The translations under genes were made by a program, and so were the position numbers. From an uncultured Chitinophagaceae bacterium (lineage in GTDB: Bacteria > Bacteroidota > Bacteroidia > Chitinophagales > Chitinophagaceae): a stretch of 64,000 nucleotides of DNA. The stretch lies in assembly GCA_937981995.1 (NCBI GenBank), contig CALJNC010000013.1, forward strand, positions 1 to 64,000. Direction: 5' to 3'. This document shows positions 1 to 7,984 of this stretch, piece after piece; the first letter of the stretch is position 1, and each line of letters begins with the position of its first letter. Under the pieces are notes generated by a model. The model was not told the origin of the DNA. It saw only the letters and a program-made list of their open reading frames with translations, and made no database searches.

Positions 1-2990
1 GTATAACCGTAACGGCAGGAGGAGGCACACCAACATATCAATACAGCATAGGTGGACCAAACCAAGGGAGTAATGTATTTAATAATGTAGGTAGTGGAGT
101 TTATACCGTAACGGTAACCGATGCAAATAATTGTACAGCCACCACGAGTGTAAATATTGTAACCGCTAATTCTCCCTTAGTATCAAATATTGTTACAACA
201 CCAGCATCATGTGTGCCGGGTAATGATGGTACGATTACGGTTATTGCAATAAATGGTTCAGCTCCTTATCAATATTCAAATGGAGGCCCAAATCAAGCTA
301 GTAATTTAATTAGTAATGTATCAGCCGGATCTTATACGATAACTGTAACAGATGCAAATGGATGTACAGGAACTAGTTTGACGAATGTACAAACTCAACC
401 ATCACCAAGTATCAACTCAATAAACGTTACAACGGCTAGTTGTATACCGGGTTGTGATGGTTCGGCAACTATAAATGCAACTGGTGGTACAAATCCAGTC
501 TATACATATAGTATTGGTGCAGGATTTCAGACTCCTAATTTATTTAATAATTTATGTGTAAATACTTATTTGGCAACAGTGCAAGATGGTAACGGTTGTA
601 CAGATACAATGTCATTTGTGATTAGTACAGCAAATGGACCATCTATTACATCTACGGTAGTTGATAGCGTCGATTGTTTTGGTGGTAATGATGGGAGTAT
701 TTCTGTTTCATCTACTGGTGGTACTTCACCAATAAGTTATAATTTAATGCCTGGTAATATAACAAATACTTCTGGCTTGTTCCAAAATCTAACAGCTAAC
801 AATTACTCTGTAACTGTTACTGATGCAAATGGGTGTACTGTATCTGTAGTTACAGATGTTTTTGAACCCTTACCTGTTCAGTTTGATTCAGTTTCAGGTA
901 GCAGCAGTTCGTGCAGTGGTTCTAGCAACGGAACAATATTTGTTTCGAATATAGGTGGTACTGGTTCATTTAATTATGGCATTAGCCCGAACGCTAATTT
1001 TACTCCTCCAGGAACATTTAGCGGTTTACTTGGTAATACTACTTATACTATTACCGCTACTGATGCTAATGGTTGTAGTCTAACTACCACCGTATTTATT
1101 TCTTCGCCATCTGCAATGGCCATTAGTTCTGTTACATCAACTGATGTTACTTGTAATGGACTGAATGATGGTACGGCGCAAGTTGCAGTCACAGGAGGTA
1201 CAATGCCTTATACGTTTAATTCCATGCCTAATAATGTAACAAATGCTACAGGTAACTTTACAAATCTTGGAGGGATTGCTTATGCTATAACGGTAACGGA
1301 TGCTAATAATTGTACGTTAACTACAAGCGTAACTATTAATGAACCTGCGGCTATTCAGGTGAACGGTTTAACCGTAACAGATGTTGTATGTTTTGATGAT
1401 AGTAATGGAACAATACAAATTAATGCCACGGGAGGTGTCCCTAATTTGAGTTATAATTTGATGCCAGGAAATATTACGAATGGTACAGGTTCATATTCAA
1501 ACCTTACAGGCTCTAATTATACCATCACTATAACCGATGCTAATAATTGTACATTTACAACAGTTGCCGTAGTAAATGAGCCTAATCAATTATCTATTGA
1601 TTCGCTTATTCCAATTCAAGTAAGTTGCTCAGGTGCAGATGATGGTCAGATAACTGTTTATTCAAGCGGTGGTAATGGTGGAAATAATTTCTATCTACAA
1701 CCAACTAATATTAATAATACCACCGGTGTATTTACAAATTTAGTTGCGCAGCAATACGTAGTTACTTTGATAGATACGAATAATTGTACAGCACAAGATT
1801 CTATTTTAATTGTTGAACCTAATCCGCTTACAGCATATCATATTAGCACAAATGTTAGTTGTAATGGTGGGAATAATGGCACCATTAATGTTGTGCCTAC
1901 TGGTGGAACACCCAATTTTATATTTACATTGATGCCAGGAAATATTAGCAATGTATCTGGCAATTTTACTGGACTTACTGCCGGCACGTATACTGTAACA
2001 GTTGTAGATGCGAATAATTGTTCTACTTCTATCGTTAATATGGAAATAACTCAACCACCTATAATATCAATAACCAATGTTGTGATTGAAGATGTAGTTT
2101 GCTATGGTGATCAAACCGGTAGTATAGCAGTAACTGCGAATGGTGGTTTTCCTAACTTACAATATAGTCTTTCTCCTGCGGGAGGGCCTCAAAGTAATCC
2201 AGGTGTCTTTACTAATTTATACGCAGGCATTTATACGATAATAGTAACCGATGCTAATAATTGTACAGTGACTTCTATTGCACAAATTGATCAAAATCCT
2301 GAGATTGTTTTTGATAGTATTATTATTACAAACCCTCTTTGTCACGGAGATGATAATGGTACGTTTGAAGTATCAGCAAGTGGAGGAGTTGGTCAACTGC
2401 TATACGCAGTTAATAATGGACCAGCTACTTTGAAAAATAGGTATACTAATCTTTACGCAGGGTTCTATTTAGTTTCTGTATATGACTCATTAAACTGTAG
2501 AGCTGATTCAGGAGTTGTTTTAGTACAACCTGATCCTGTTGAAATATCTGATATAGATGTTACGCATTTAACTTGTGAAGATGTAGAAGATGGAACTGCG
2601 ATTATAACATCAATTGGTGGTGTAGGTTATCATACTTATTATGTAAGACCGGGTATACAATTTAACCGCACGGGATCCTTTACCGATTTAAAAGAAGGAT
2701 TTTATACCATAACCGTTATAGATACCAATCAATGTGAAGCAGACTCTTTCTTTACGATACTTAAAAATCCGAACCCGATGTTTACAACCACCGCGAGGAA
2801 AGATTTACAATGTAAAGGTTACGGGAATGAAGGAGAGGCTGAAGTATCTGTTTTGGGTGGAATAGAACCATTAACTTATTTATGGAGCACTACGCCGCCT
2901 GAGCAAACACCAAAAATTACAAGTTTACGTTTTGGTTGGTACTACGTAGAAGTAGTAGATGCGCAGGGTTGTAAAGTGTATGATAGTGTT
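1..2990 (+). repeat. SprB-type tandem repeats (about 13 units of ~235 bp)
   Basis: Coding repeats recur about every 230-240 bp, marked at the DNA level by variants of gatgctaataattgtac near the end of each unit. The upstream and middle units are closer to each other than the last three before the C-terminal domain, whose TDANNC motif has drifted (YDSLNC, IDTNQC, VDAQGC). The array continues beyond the left edge. Confidence 0.8.
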
Positions 2991-3293
2991 TATGTAAATC
3001 CAAGCGATTGCTGTACTGAGCTATTTATGCCCAATGCATTTAGCCCGAATGGAGATGGCAACAATGATTTATTTAAAGTAGTCACGGCCGCTGGTGTAGA
3101 ATTAAAACAGTTTGAAATATTTAACCGTTGGGGACAGAAAGTTTGGGATACCTATACTTACTTCGATGGCTGGGATGGTACGCATGCTGGAGAGGAATCT
3201 GCTTCGGGTACGTATTACTATGTCTATAGATATAGATGTTTAACTGATGGTAAACTCTATATTAAAAAAGGCGATATAATTCTAGTTCGATAA
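1..3293 (+). CDS. SprB-repeat surface adhesin, 5' truncated, T9SS type B C-terminal domain
   Basis: The reading frame is open from the first bases of the window, so the N-terminus and signal peptide lie upstream; 1096 codons are visible. They hold about thirteen SprB-type repeats of 75-80 residues, each with a Cys-x-G-x-(D/N)-G start, a central GG(T/V) and a closing TDAN(N/G)C. The last 90 residues contain PNAFSPNGDGNND, NRWGQKVW and a terminal KGDIILVR, which is the gliding-motility-associated (CHU_C, TIGR04131-like) sorting domain. SprB repeats are known from the mobile gliding adhesin of Flavobacterium johnsoniae; type B cargo is exported by the type IX system and stays at the cell surface. 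Role as an adhesin is inferred. The gene converges on the glycosyltransferase with a 2-nt gap. Confidence 0.9.
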   Translation, partial: ITVTAGGGTPTYQYSIGGPNQGSNVFNNVGSGVYTVTVTDANNCTATTSVNIVTANSPLVSNIVTTPASCVPGNDGTITVIAINGSAPYQYSNGGPNQASNLISNVSAGSYTITVTDANGCTGTSLTNVQTQPSPSINSINVTTASCIPGCDGSATINATGGTNPVYTYSIGAGFQTPNLFNNLCVNTYLATVQDGNGCTDTMSFVISTANGPSITSTVVDSVDCFGGNDGSISVSSTGGTSPISYNLMPGNITNTSGLFQNLTANNYSVTVTDANGCTVSVVTDVFEPLPVQFDSVSGSSSSCSGSSNGTIFVSNIGGTGSFNYGISPNANFTPPGTFSGLLGNTTYTITATDANGCSLTTTVFISSPSAMAISSVTSTDVTCNGLNDGTAQVAVTGGTMPYTFNSMPNNVTNATGNFTNLGGIAYAITVTDANNCTLTTSVTINEPAAIQVNGLTVTDVVCFDDSNGTIQINATGGVPNLSYNLMPGNITNGTGSYSNLTGSNYTITITDANNCTFTTVAVVNEPNQLSIDSLIPIQVSCSGADDGQITVYSSGGNGGNNFYLQPTNINNTTGVFTNLVAQQYVVTLIDTNNCTAQDSILIVEPNPLTAYHISTNVSCNGGNNGTINVVPTGGTPNFIFTLMPGNISNVSGNFTGLTAGTYTVTVVDANNCSTSIVNMEITQPPIISITNVVIEDVVCYGDQTGSIAVTANGGFPNLQYSLSPAGGPQSNPGVFTNLYAGIYTIIVTDANNCTVTSIAQIDQNPEIVFDSIIITNPLCHGDDNGTFEVSASGGVGQLLYAVNNGPATLKNRYTNLYAGFYLVSVYDSLNCRADSGVVLVQPDPVEISDIDVTHLTCEDVEDGTAIITSIGGVGYHTYYVRPGIQFNRTGSFTDLKEGFYTITVIDTNQCEADSFFTILKNPNPMFTTTARKDLQCKGYGNEGEAEVSVLGGIEPLTYLWSTTPPEQTPKITSLRFGWYYVEVVDAQGCKVYDSVYVNPSDCCTELFMPNAFSPNGDGNNDLFKVVTAAGVELKQFEIFNRWGQKVWDTYTYFDGWDGTHAGEESASGTYYYVYRYRCLTDGKLYIKKGDIILVR

Positions 3294-3295
3294 GA

Positions 3296-4456
3296 TTAGG
3301 AAAGGGTATTTTCAATAAGTTGATGATACTCTTTACCTATTTGTTTATAGTTCCAAAAAGATTGATTGTCGTTTGCTATCTCTTCTTGATTATACCCCGC
3401 GTAGTTTTTAATCATGTTGATCATGGCATTTGCTAGTCCTTCTTCGTCTTTACAGTTTACTAGTAAGCTATTTGAAGTATTTAAGTGTTCTTCTATGCCT
3501 CCCGCTTTTGAGCTGATAACAGGAGTGCCTGTACAAAGTGCTTCTAAACTAATACAAGATTGACTTTCGGTATTGCTAAACATAAGTAAGGCATGACTTT
3601 CTTGAAGTACGCTTGCCACTTTATCATAGGAAACTGCATTTTTAAAAAACACGGTTTTGTTTTTTAGGTTCAATTTTTCTGCCAAAGCTTGATGGTCTTT
3701 ATTATCTCCTCCTATCAAGTTTAGTTTGAAGTCTATTTCTTTATCAGCAAGAATTTTTGCTGCATGAATCATACCAGTAATATTTTTAACCGGTATCATA
3801 TTTGATAGGTGACAAAATATAAATGGCTTGACATCAGTTTTTGTTTTATACTTAAATAAATTAGTGTCTACCACATTGGATAGTTTAGAGTACTCTTTTT
3901 TAGTAACCATTTGATTAATATCCGATGCCAACGCATGACTCACCGTAATGAGTTTTTTAGAATTTGTAATAATTCGTTTTACTATGTATTTGTAAATGCT
4001 GGAGCGTGTATTAAAGTTTGCTTCATAGCGATTGTTGTAAATGCCATAGTGCTCAGTAAGTATATAATCTATTCCATATCTTTTTTTCCAGTATAAGGCT
4101 ATAATGCCTGCGTTATAGGGTACCTGTACTAATATAGTTTTGGGTTTTCCGTAACTCTTTATATGATTTTTAAGAAACGCATTGTGTTTTTTAAAAAATG
4201 TCCAATAGTTTTTAATGCTATAAATTACTCCTGTGCCACCACTATTGGTATAATGGATATGTTCCTCTAGTGCTCCTTTGGCATTTATGGTTTCGGTATT
4301 TTTAAATTGCTCTTTAGCATGTTTTTTTACATGAAATAAATGGACCGGACGATAAATCGATAAGGCTTGTAATTTTCTTTGAATAAAATCTCCTTCAAAA
4401 TGATCTATCTCATTGGGATACCAAGATGCAAGACATATGATAGGAGTTTTTTTCAA
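3296..4456 (-). CDS. Glycosyltransferase family 4 (GT-B fold)
   Basis: A 386-residue GT-B glycosyltransferase. The C-terminal half has the retaining GT4 signature E-x7-E (ESQSCISLE) followed by GTPVISSKAGGIEEH, the part that normally binds the nucleotide-sugar donor. The N-terminus (CLASWYPN, then FEGDFIQRK) fits the acceptor domain of group 1 transferases. It probably adds a sugar to a surface glycan; donor and acceptor are unknown. The only in-frame start is TTG at 4454-4456, because an in-frame TAA lies just upstream and the next Met is far inside. It starts 5 nt after the arginase stop, so the two are likely co-transcribed. Confidence 0.85.
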   Translation of the reverse strand: MKKTPIICLASWYPNEIDHFEGDFIQRKLQALSIYRPVHLFHVKKHAKEQFKNTETINAKGALEEHIHYTNSGGTGVIYSIKNYWTFFKKHNAFLKNHIKSYGKPKTILVQVPYNAGIIALYWKKRYGIDYILTEHYGIYNNRYEANFNTRSSIYKYIVKRIITNSKKLITVSHALASDINQMVTKKEYSKLSNVVDTNLFKYKTKTDVKPFIFCHLSNMIPVKNITGMIHAAKILADKEIDFKLNLIGGDNKDHQALAEKLNLKNKTVFFKNAVSYDKVASVLQESHALLMFSNTESQSCISLEALCTGTPVISSKAGGIEEHLNTSNSLLVNCKDEEGLANAMINMIKNYAGYNQEEIANDNQSFWNYKQIGKEYHQLIENTLS

Positions 4457-4461
4457 ATTAT

Positions 4462-5409
4462 TTATTTATTCTGCAATGTAGAAAAACAGTTTTTAAGAAT
4501 TGGCAAAACGATTTCGGCCATCTTATTTTCACTATCTAAGGTTGGATTTATTTCAGTTACTTCAAAGCAGTTTATCTTTTCGCTTTTTAGCAATCCTATT
4601 AGTAGTTCGTCTAGTTCTTTATCATTTAATCCTGCAGGTACGGGTGTACCTGTGCCTTTGGATATTGAACTGTCAATACTATCTACATCATAGGATATAT
4701 AAATATGATCGCACTTGCTTAGATAATCTAGTGAATTAGCAATGGTGTTTTGTATCCCACCTTCTCTAGCTTCGTCAACAGTAATTACTTTGATATTGTT
4801 TTTATCAATAAGGTGTTTTTCAGGTGCTTCAAAATCTCGTAAGGCAATAAATACGATATCCTCTGGTAAAATTTTAGGTGCAATTCCTCCTAAGTTTTTC
4901 ATTTCGTTCCAACAGTTAATTGTCTTTTCGTTGGGCAAGTTTATTTGGCAATCTAAATTATCATCATTTAAACTACAGGCTAATGGCATACCATGTACAT
5001 TTCCTGATGGACTAGTATAAGGTGAGTGTAAATCTGCATGAGCGTCTACCCAAATGATACCTAGTTTTTTGTCAGGATGTGCCATTTTTATTCCCGCAAT
5101 AGTTGCACCAGCTGTGCTATGATCACCTGCTAAAATAAATGGGATATTACCAGCTAAAATACTTTCCTTAATTGCTTGGGCCTGATTAGCATATACCGCT
5201 GCTATTCCTTCTATACGTAATGCTTTAGGCGTATCAATTTCTTTATATAAATATTCATTATGTACTGCTACTTCTTTAGATTTTACATCCTTAAAAAAAG
5301 CCTTGTCTGTATTTTGATCGGCCACTTTTAGTGCGGCTATCCCCATACTTGCACCTCTTGTACCAGCACCTAATTCGCTTGGAATTTCTATAATCTCCAA
5401 TTTTCTCAT
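4462..5409 (-). CDS. Arginase family protein (probable arginase)
   Basis: This 315-residue ureohydrolase should convert arginine to ornithine and urea using two Mn ions. All metal ligands of the family can be seen: the His of AGDHS, the three of DAHAD, and two Asp of SYDVDSID; GTGTPVPAG follows, close to the arginase pattern. The residues after DVDSID depart from the usual DP-x3-P run. Agmatinase or formimidoylglutamase are alternatives, but the GNVHGMPLA segment fits the arginase branch best. It is the first gene of a minus-strand pair with the glycosyltransferase; no other arginine gene is nearby. Confidence 0.82.
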   Translation of the reverse strand: MRKLEIIEIPSELGAGTRGASMGIAALKVADQNTDKAFFKDVKSKEVAVHNEYLYKEIDTPKALRIEGIAAVYANQAQAIKESILAGNIPFILAGDHSTAGATIAGIKMAHPDKKLGIIWVDAHADLHSPYTSPSGNVHGMPLACSLNDDNLDCQINLPNEKTINCWNEMKNLGGIAPKILPEDIVFIALRDFEAPEKHLIDKNNIKVITVDEAREGGIQNTIANSLDYLSKCDHIYISYDVDSIDSSISKGTGTPVPAGLNDKELDELLIGLLKSEKINCFEVTEINPTLDSENKMAEIVLPILKNCFSTLQNK

Positions 5410-5488
5410 TCGCCATCAAAGGTAATAAAATCAGTCCATTAGCCGAAAAAGTCTTACATATCGTCTGCCTTTTATAAAAAGTTGTCAT

Positions 5489-5522
5489 TTTGTCTATTTC
5501 AAAGGCTTTGGCAATACTTTTG
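5489..5522 (+). promoter_or_regulatory. Bacteroidota-type promoter of grpE-dnaJ
   Basis: TTTG at 5489-5492 and TACTTTTG at 5515-5522 are 22 nt apart, matching the Bacteroidota -33 TTTG / -7 TAnnTTTG pattern. The box ends 31 nt before the grpE ATG. Seen directly; activity is inferred. Confidence 0.5.
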
Positions 5523-5553
5523 ACCTATAATTCTTATAACAAAATTGATTGAA

Positions 5554-6141
5554 ATGTCTGAAGATAAAAAGCAAGAAGTAAGCGAAGAGGAGATAAAAAC
5601 CGAAGCAACATCAGATACGCAAGAAGTTGAGGGTGGAAATGATGCGGAAGCGCAAAATCATCCAACCGAAGAAGCTTGCGCTGAAGGGCAAGCTGAGCCA
5701 AAAGCAGTAGATGAACTAGCGGTAATGACTGATAAATACATGCGCTTAAATGCTGAGTTTGATAATGTAAGAAAACGAAATGCACGCGAACGTGTTGAGC
5801 TAATTCAAACGGCTAGTAAGGAGGTTATCATGGATTTGTTAGACGTATTAGATGATTGTAATCGAACGGAGGAATTATTGCAGAATGATGATATAGAAGT
5901 AAAAGCGTTGAAAGAAGGTGTACAGCTTGTTTTTAATAAATTAAGAAAAACATTGGAGAATAAAGGACTAAGCGCGTTTGATAGTAAAGGTGAAGTTTTT
6001 GATGTAGAGTTACATGAAGCTTTAACTGAAATACCAGCACCGAAGAAAAAATTAAAAGGCAAGGTGGTTGATGAAATTCAAAAAGGGTATAACCTGAATG
6101 GAAAATTGATTAGACACGCCAAAGTAGTAGTGGGAAAATAA
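5554..6141 (+). CDS. grpE: GrpE nucleotide exchange factor
   Basis: GrpE releases ADP from DnaK in the cytosol. The 195-residue protein has an acidic low-complexity N-terminal 60 residues, a long helical segment (DKYMRLNAEFDNVRKRN, the usual GrpE coiled coil), and a C-terminal beta domain with VDEIQKGYNLNGKLIRHAKV, close to the GrpE signature. ATG at 5554 is chosen over the TTG three codons upstream. dnaJ follows after 6 nt, so this is a two-gene chaperone operon; dnaK is not in the window. Confidence 0.95.
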   Translation: MSEDKKQEVSEEEIKTEATSDTQEVEGGNDAEAQNHPTEEACAEGQAEPKAVDELAVMTDKYMRLNAEFDNVRKRNARERVELIQTASKEVIMDLLDVLDDCNRTEELLQNDDIEVKALKEGVQLVFNKLRKTLENKGLSAFDSKGEVFDVELHEALTEIPAPKKKLKGKVVDEIQKGYNLNGKLIRHAKVVVGK

Positions 6142-6147
6142 GATAGC

Positions 6148-7320
6148 ATGAGCAAAAGAGATTATTACGAGGTATTGGGTGTTTCAAAAAGTGCCTCAGC
6201 GGCTGAGATTAAAAAGGCGTACCGTAAGGTAGCTATGAAATTTCATCCGGACAGAAACCCTGATGATGCAGCTGCCGAAAAGAAATTTAAAGAAGCAGCA
6301 GAAGCTTATGACGTATTGAGTGGTGATAAAAAGGCACAATATGATCGTTATGGTCATGCGGGCATGCAAGGCGCTGCCGGTGGCGGAGGTTTTGGCGGAG
6401 GCGGTATGAATATGGATGACATATTCTCTCATTTCGGCGATATTTTTGGCAACCAAGGTGGTGGCGGAGATGGTGGTTTTGGTAGTTTCTTTGGTGGTGG
6501 CCGAGGAGGACAATCACAGGGGAGAGGTAGACGTGGGAGTAACCTTCGTGTAAAAATGAAGCTTACCTATGAGGATATTGTAAACGGTGTACATAAAACA
6601 ATTAAGGTAAAAAAATATGTAGGTTGTACTACCTGCGATGGCAATGGAGCCAAGGATAAAAAAAGTATACAAACCTGCACTACCTGCTCAGGTAGTGGTC
6701 AAGTGCGTCGAGTGAGCAATACCTTTTTGGGCCAAATGCAAACAGTAACGACCTGTCCTACTTGTAACGGAGATGGTACTAGTATCCTTAATAATTGTAC
6801 AAGTTGTAAAGGTGATGGAAGAGTATATGCCGAAGAGAAAATAGAAATTGATATACCAGCCGGTGTACAAGAGGGTATGCAACTAAACGTAAGCGGCCAA
6901 GGAAATGCTGGTGAGCGTGGTGGTCCTGCTGGAGACTTACTTGTAGTAATAGAAGAAAAAAAGCATGAGTCTTTAATAAGAGAGGGCTTAAGTGTTTTGT
7001 TTGAATTGTACATTTCTTTCCCTAATGCAGTTTTAGGTACTGAGGTTGAAGTGCCAACCATTAACGGTAAAGCAAAAATAAAAATACCAGCAGGCACGCA
7101 AGCGGGTAAAGTATTTAGATTAAAAGGAAAAGGTTTTCCATCAGTAAATTCATATGAGAAAGGTGACCAACTGATTAATGTAAATGTATGGACTCCACAA
7201 GAATTAACTTCTGAAGAAAAAAAGAGTATGGAAAAACTCAGAGATGCAGAAAACTTTAAACCGGGTAAGGTAAAAAGTAATAAAAACTTCTTTGATAAAA
7301 TGAAGGATATGTTTAGTTAA
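6148..7320 (+). CDS. dnaJ: Chaperone protein DnaJ
   Basis: Full-length type I DnaJ of 390 residues, the co-chaperone that stimulates DnaK ATPase and delivers clients. Domain order: J domain (residues 1-70, with HPDRNP), Gly/Phe-rich linker (about 75-125, rich in GGGFGGGG), four CxxCxGxG zinc repeats ([32 protein letters not shown]), and two beta-sandwich substrate-binding domains to the C-terminus. Nothing is missing. It lies 6 nt downstream of grpE. Confidence 0.97.
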   Translation: MSKRDYYEVLGVSKSASAAEIKKAYRKVAMKFHPDRNPDDAAAEKKFKEAAEAYDVLSGDKKAQYDRYGHAGMQGAAGGGGFGGGGMNMDDIFSHFGDIFGNQGGGGDGGFGSFFGGGRGGQSQGRGRRGSNLRVKMKLTYEDIVNGVHKTIKVKKYVGCTTCDGNGAKDKKSIQTCTTCSGSGQVRRVSNTFLGQMQTVTTCPTCNGDGTSILNNCTSCKGDGRVYAEEKIEIDIPAGVQEGMQLNVSGQGNAGERGGPAGDLLVVIEEKKHESLIREGLSVLFELYISFPNAVLGTEVEVPTINGKAKIKIPAGTQAGKVFRLKGKGFPSVNSYEKGDQLINVNVWTPQELTSEEKKSMEKLRDAENFKPGKVKSNKNFFDKMKDMFS

Positions 7321-7324
7321 ATAT

Positions 7325-7349
7325 AAAGGAATAGTATTCTATACCTTTT
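7325..7349. terminator. Weak hairpin between dnaJ and ppa
   Basis: AAAGGAATAG and CTATACCTTT pair around a TATT loop with one A-A mismatch, just after the dnaJ stop and followed by TTTTA. It lies between convergent genes and could serve either strand. The stem is AT-rich and short. Confidence 0.3.
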
Positions 7350-7420
7350 AGCTAGATTACAATTTTTAAGAATATTGGTTTAAAATTTTAATTCTTTAAA
7401 CAACGTTTAAATTCCGTTGT

Positions 7421-7960
7421 TTATTTAGCTCCAAATTTTTCTTGGTAATCACCTATACTCTTGGCAATAATTTTTTTAGCTACCTCATTATCCTGAAAAT
7501 CCTCAACGACAACTGATTTATTCTCTAGTTTTTTATAGTCTTCAAAAAAACTTCGTAATTCTTTTATCCAATGTACGGGTAGTTCAGAGATATCATTAAA
7601 ATGATTTACACTCATATCATTATTGGCAACAGCAATAATTTTATCATCCATTTCACCACCATCCATCATACGCATTACACCTATCACTTTTGATTCAACT
7701 AGGCACATAGGTACAATTTCTATTTGAGATAATACTAAAATATCCAATGGGTCATCGTCATCACAGTAGGTGCGCGGAATAAAACCATAATTAGCCGGGT
7801 AATTGATAGAAGAATATAAAACTCTATCTAAAATAAGCATTCCAGACTCCTTGTCAAGTTCATATTTGGCTCTACAATTTTTAGGAATTTCAATTATTCC
7901 TGTTACTTTATCAGGAGCATTATCGCCGTAGGATACATCGTGCCAAGGGTTTCCGTTCAT
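7421..7960 (-). CDS. ppa: Inorganic pyrophosphatase (family I)
   Basis: Hydrolyses pyrophosphate to phosphate in the cytosol, pulling biosynthetic reactions forward. At 179 residues it has the usual bacterial family I length. The Asp-rich signature [11 protein letters not shown] is intact, preceded by [13 protein letters not shown], with the Lys/Arg pair of the active site in [16 protein letters not shown]. It starts 24 nt after the stop of the upstream secreted protein on the same strand and may be transcribed with it. Confidence 0.95.
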   Translation of the reverse strand: MNGNPWHDVSYGDNAPDKVTGIIEIPKNCRAKYELDKESGMLILDRVLYSSINYPANYGFIPRTYCDDDDPLDILVLSQIEIVPMCLVESKVIGVMRMMDGGEMDDKIIAVANNDMSVNHFNDISELPVHWIKELRSFFEDYKKLENKSVVVEDFQDNEVAKKIIAKSIGDYQEKFGAK

Positions 7961-7984
7961 GTATTTTTTTATTTACTTCTTCTA

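Noticed and set aside
1806-2054. Minus-strand reading frame of 82 codons inside the SprB-repeat gene
   Set aside because: Antisense shadow of the repeats; low-complexity product, no signal or domain, and no promoter.
1-2990. Regular 235-bp spacing considered as a CRISPR or satellite
   Set aside because: Continuous open frame with SprB repeats explains it fully.
6196-7097. Several minus-strand frames opposite dnaJ
   Set aside because: They mirror the Gly-rich linker and zinc repeats; His- and Thr-rich translations without known features.
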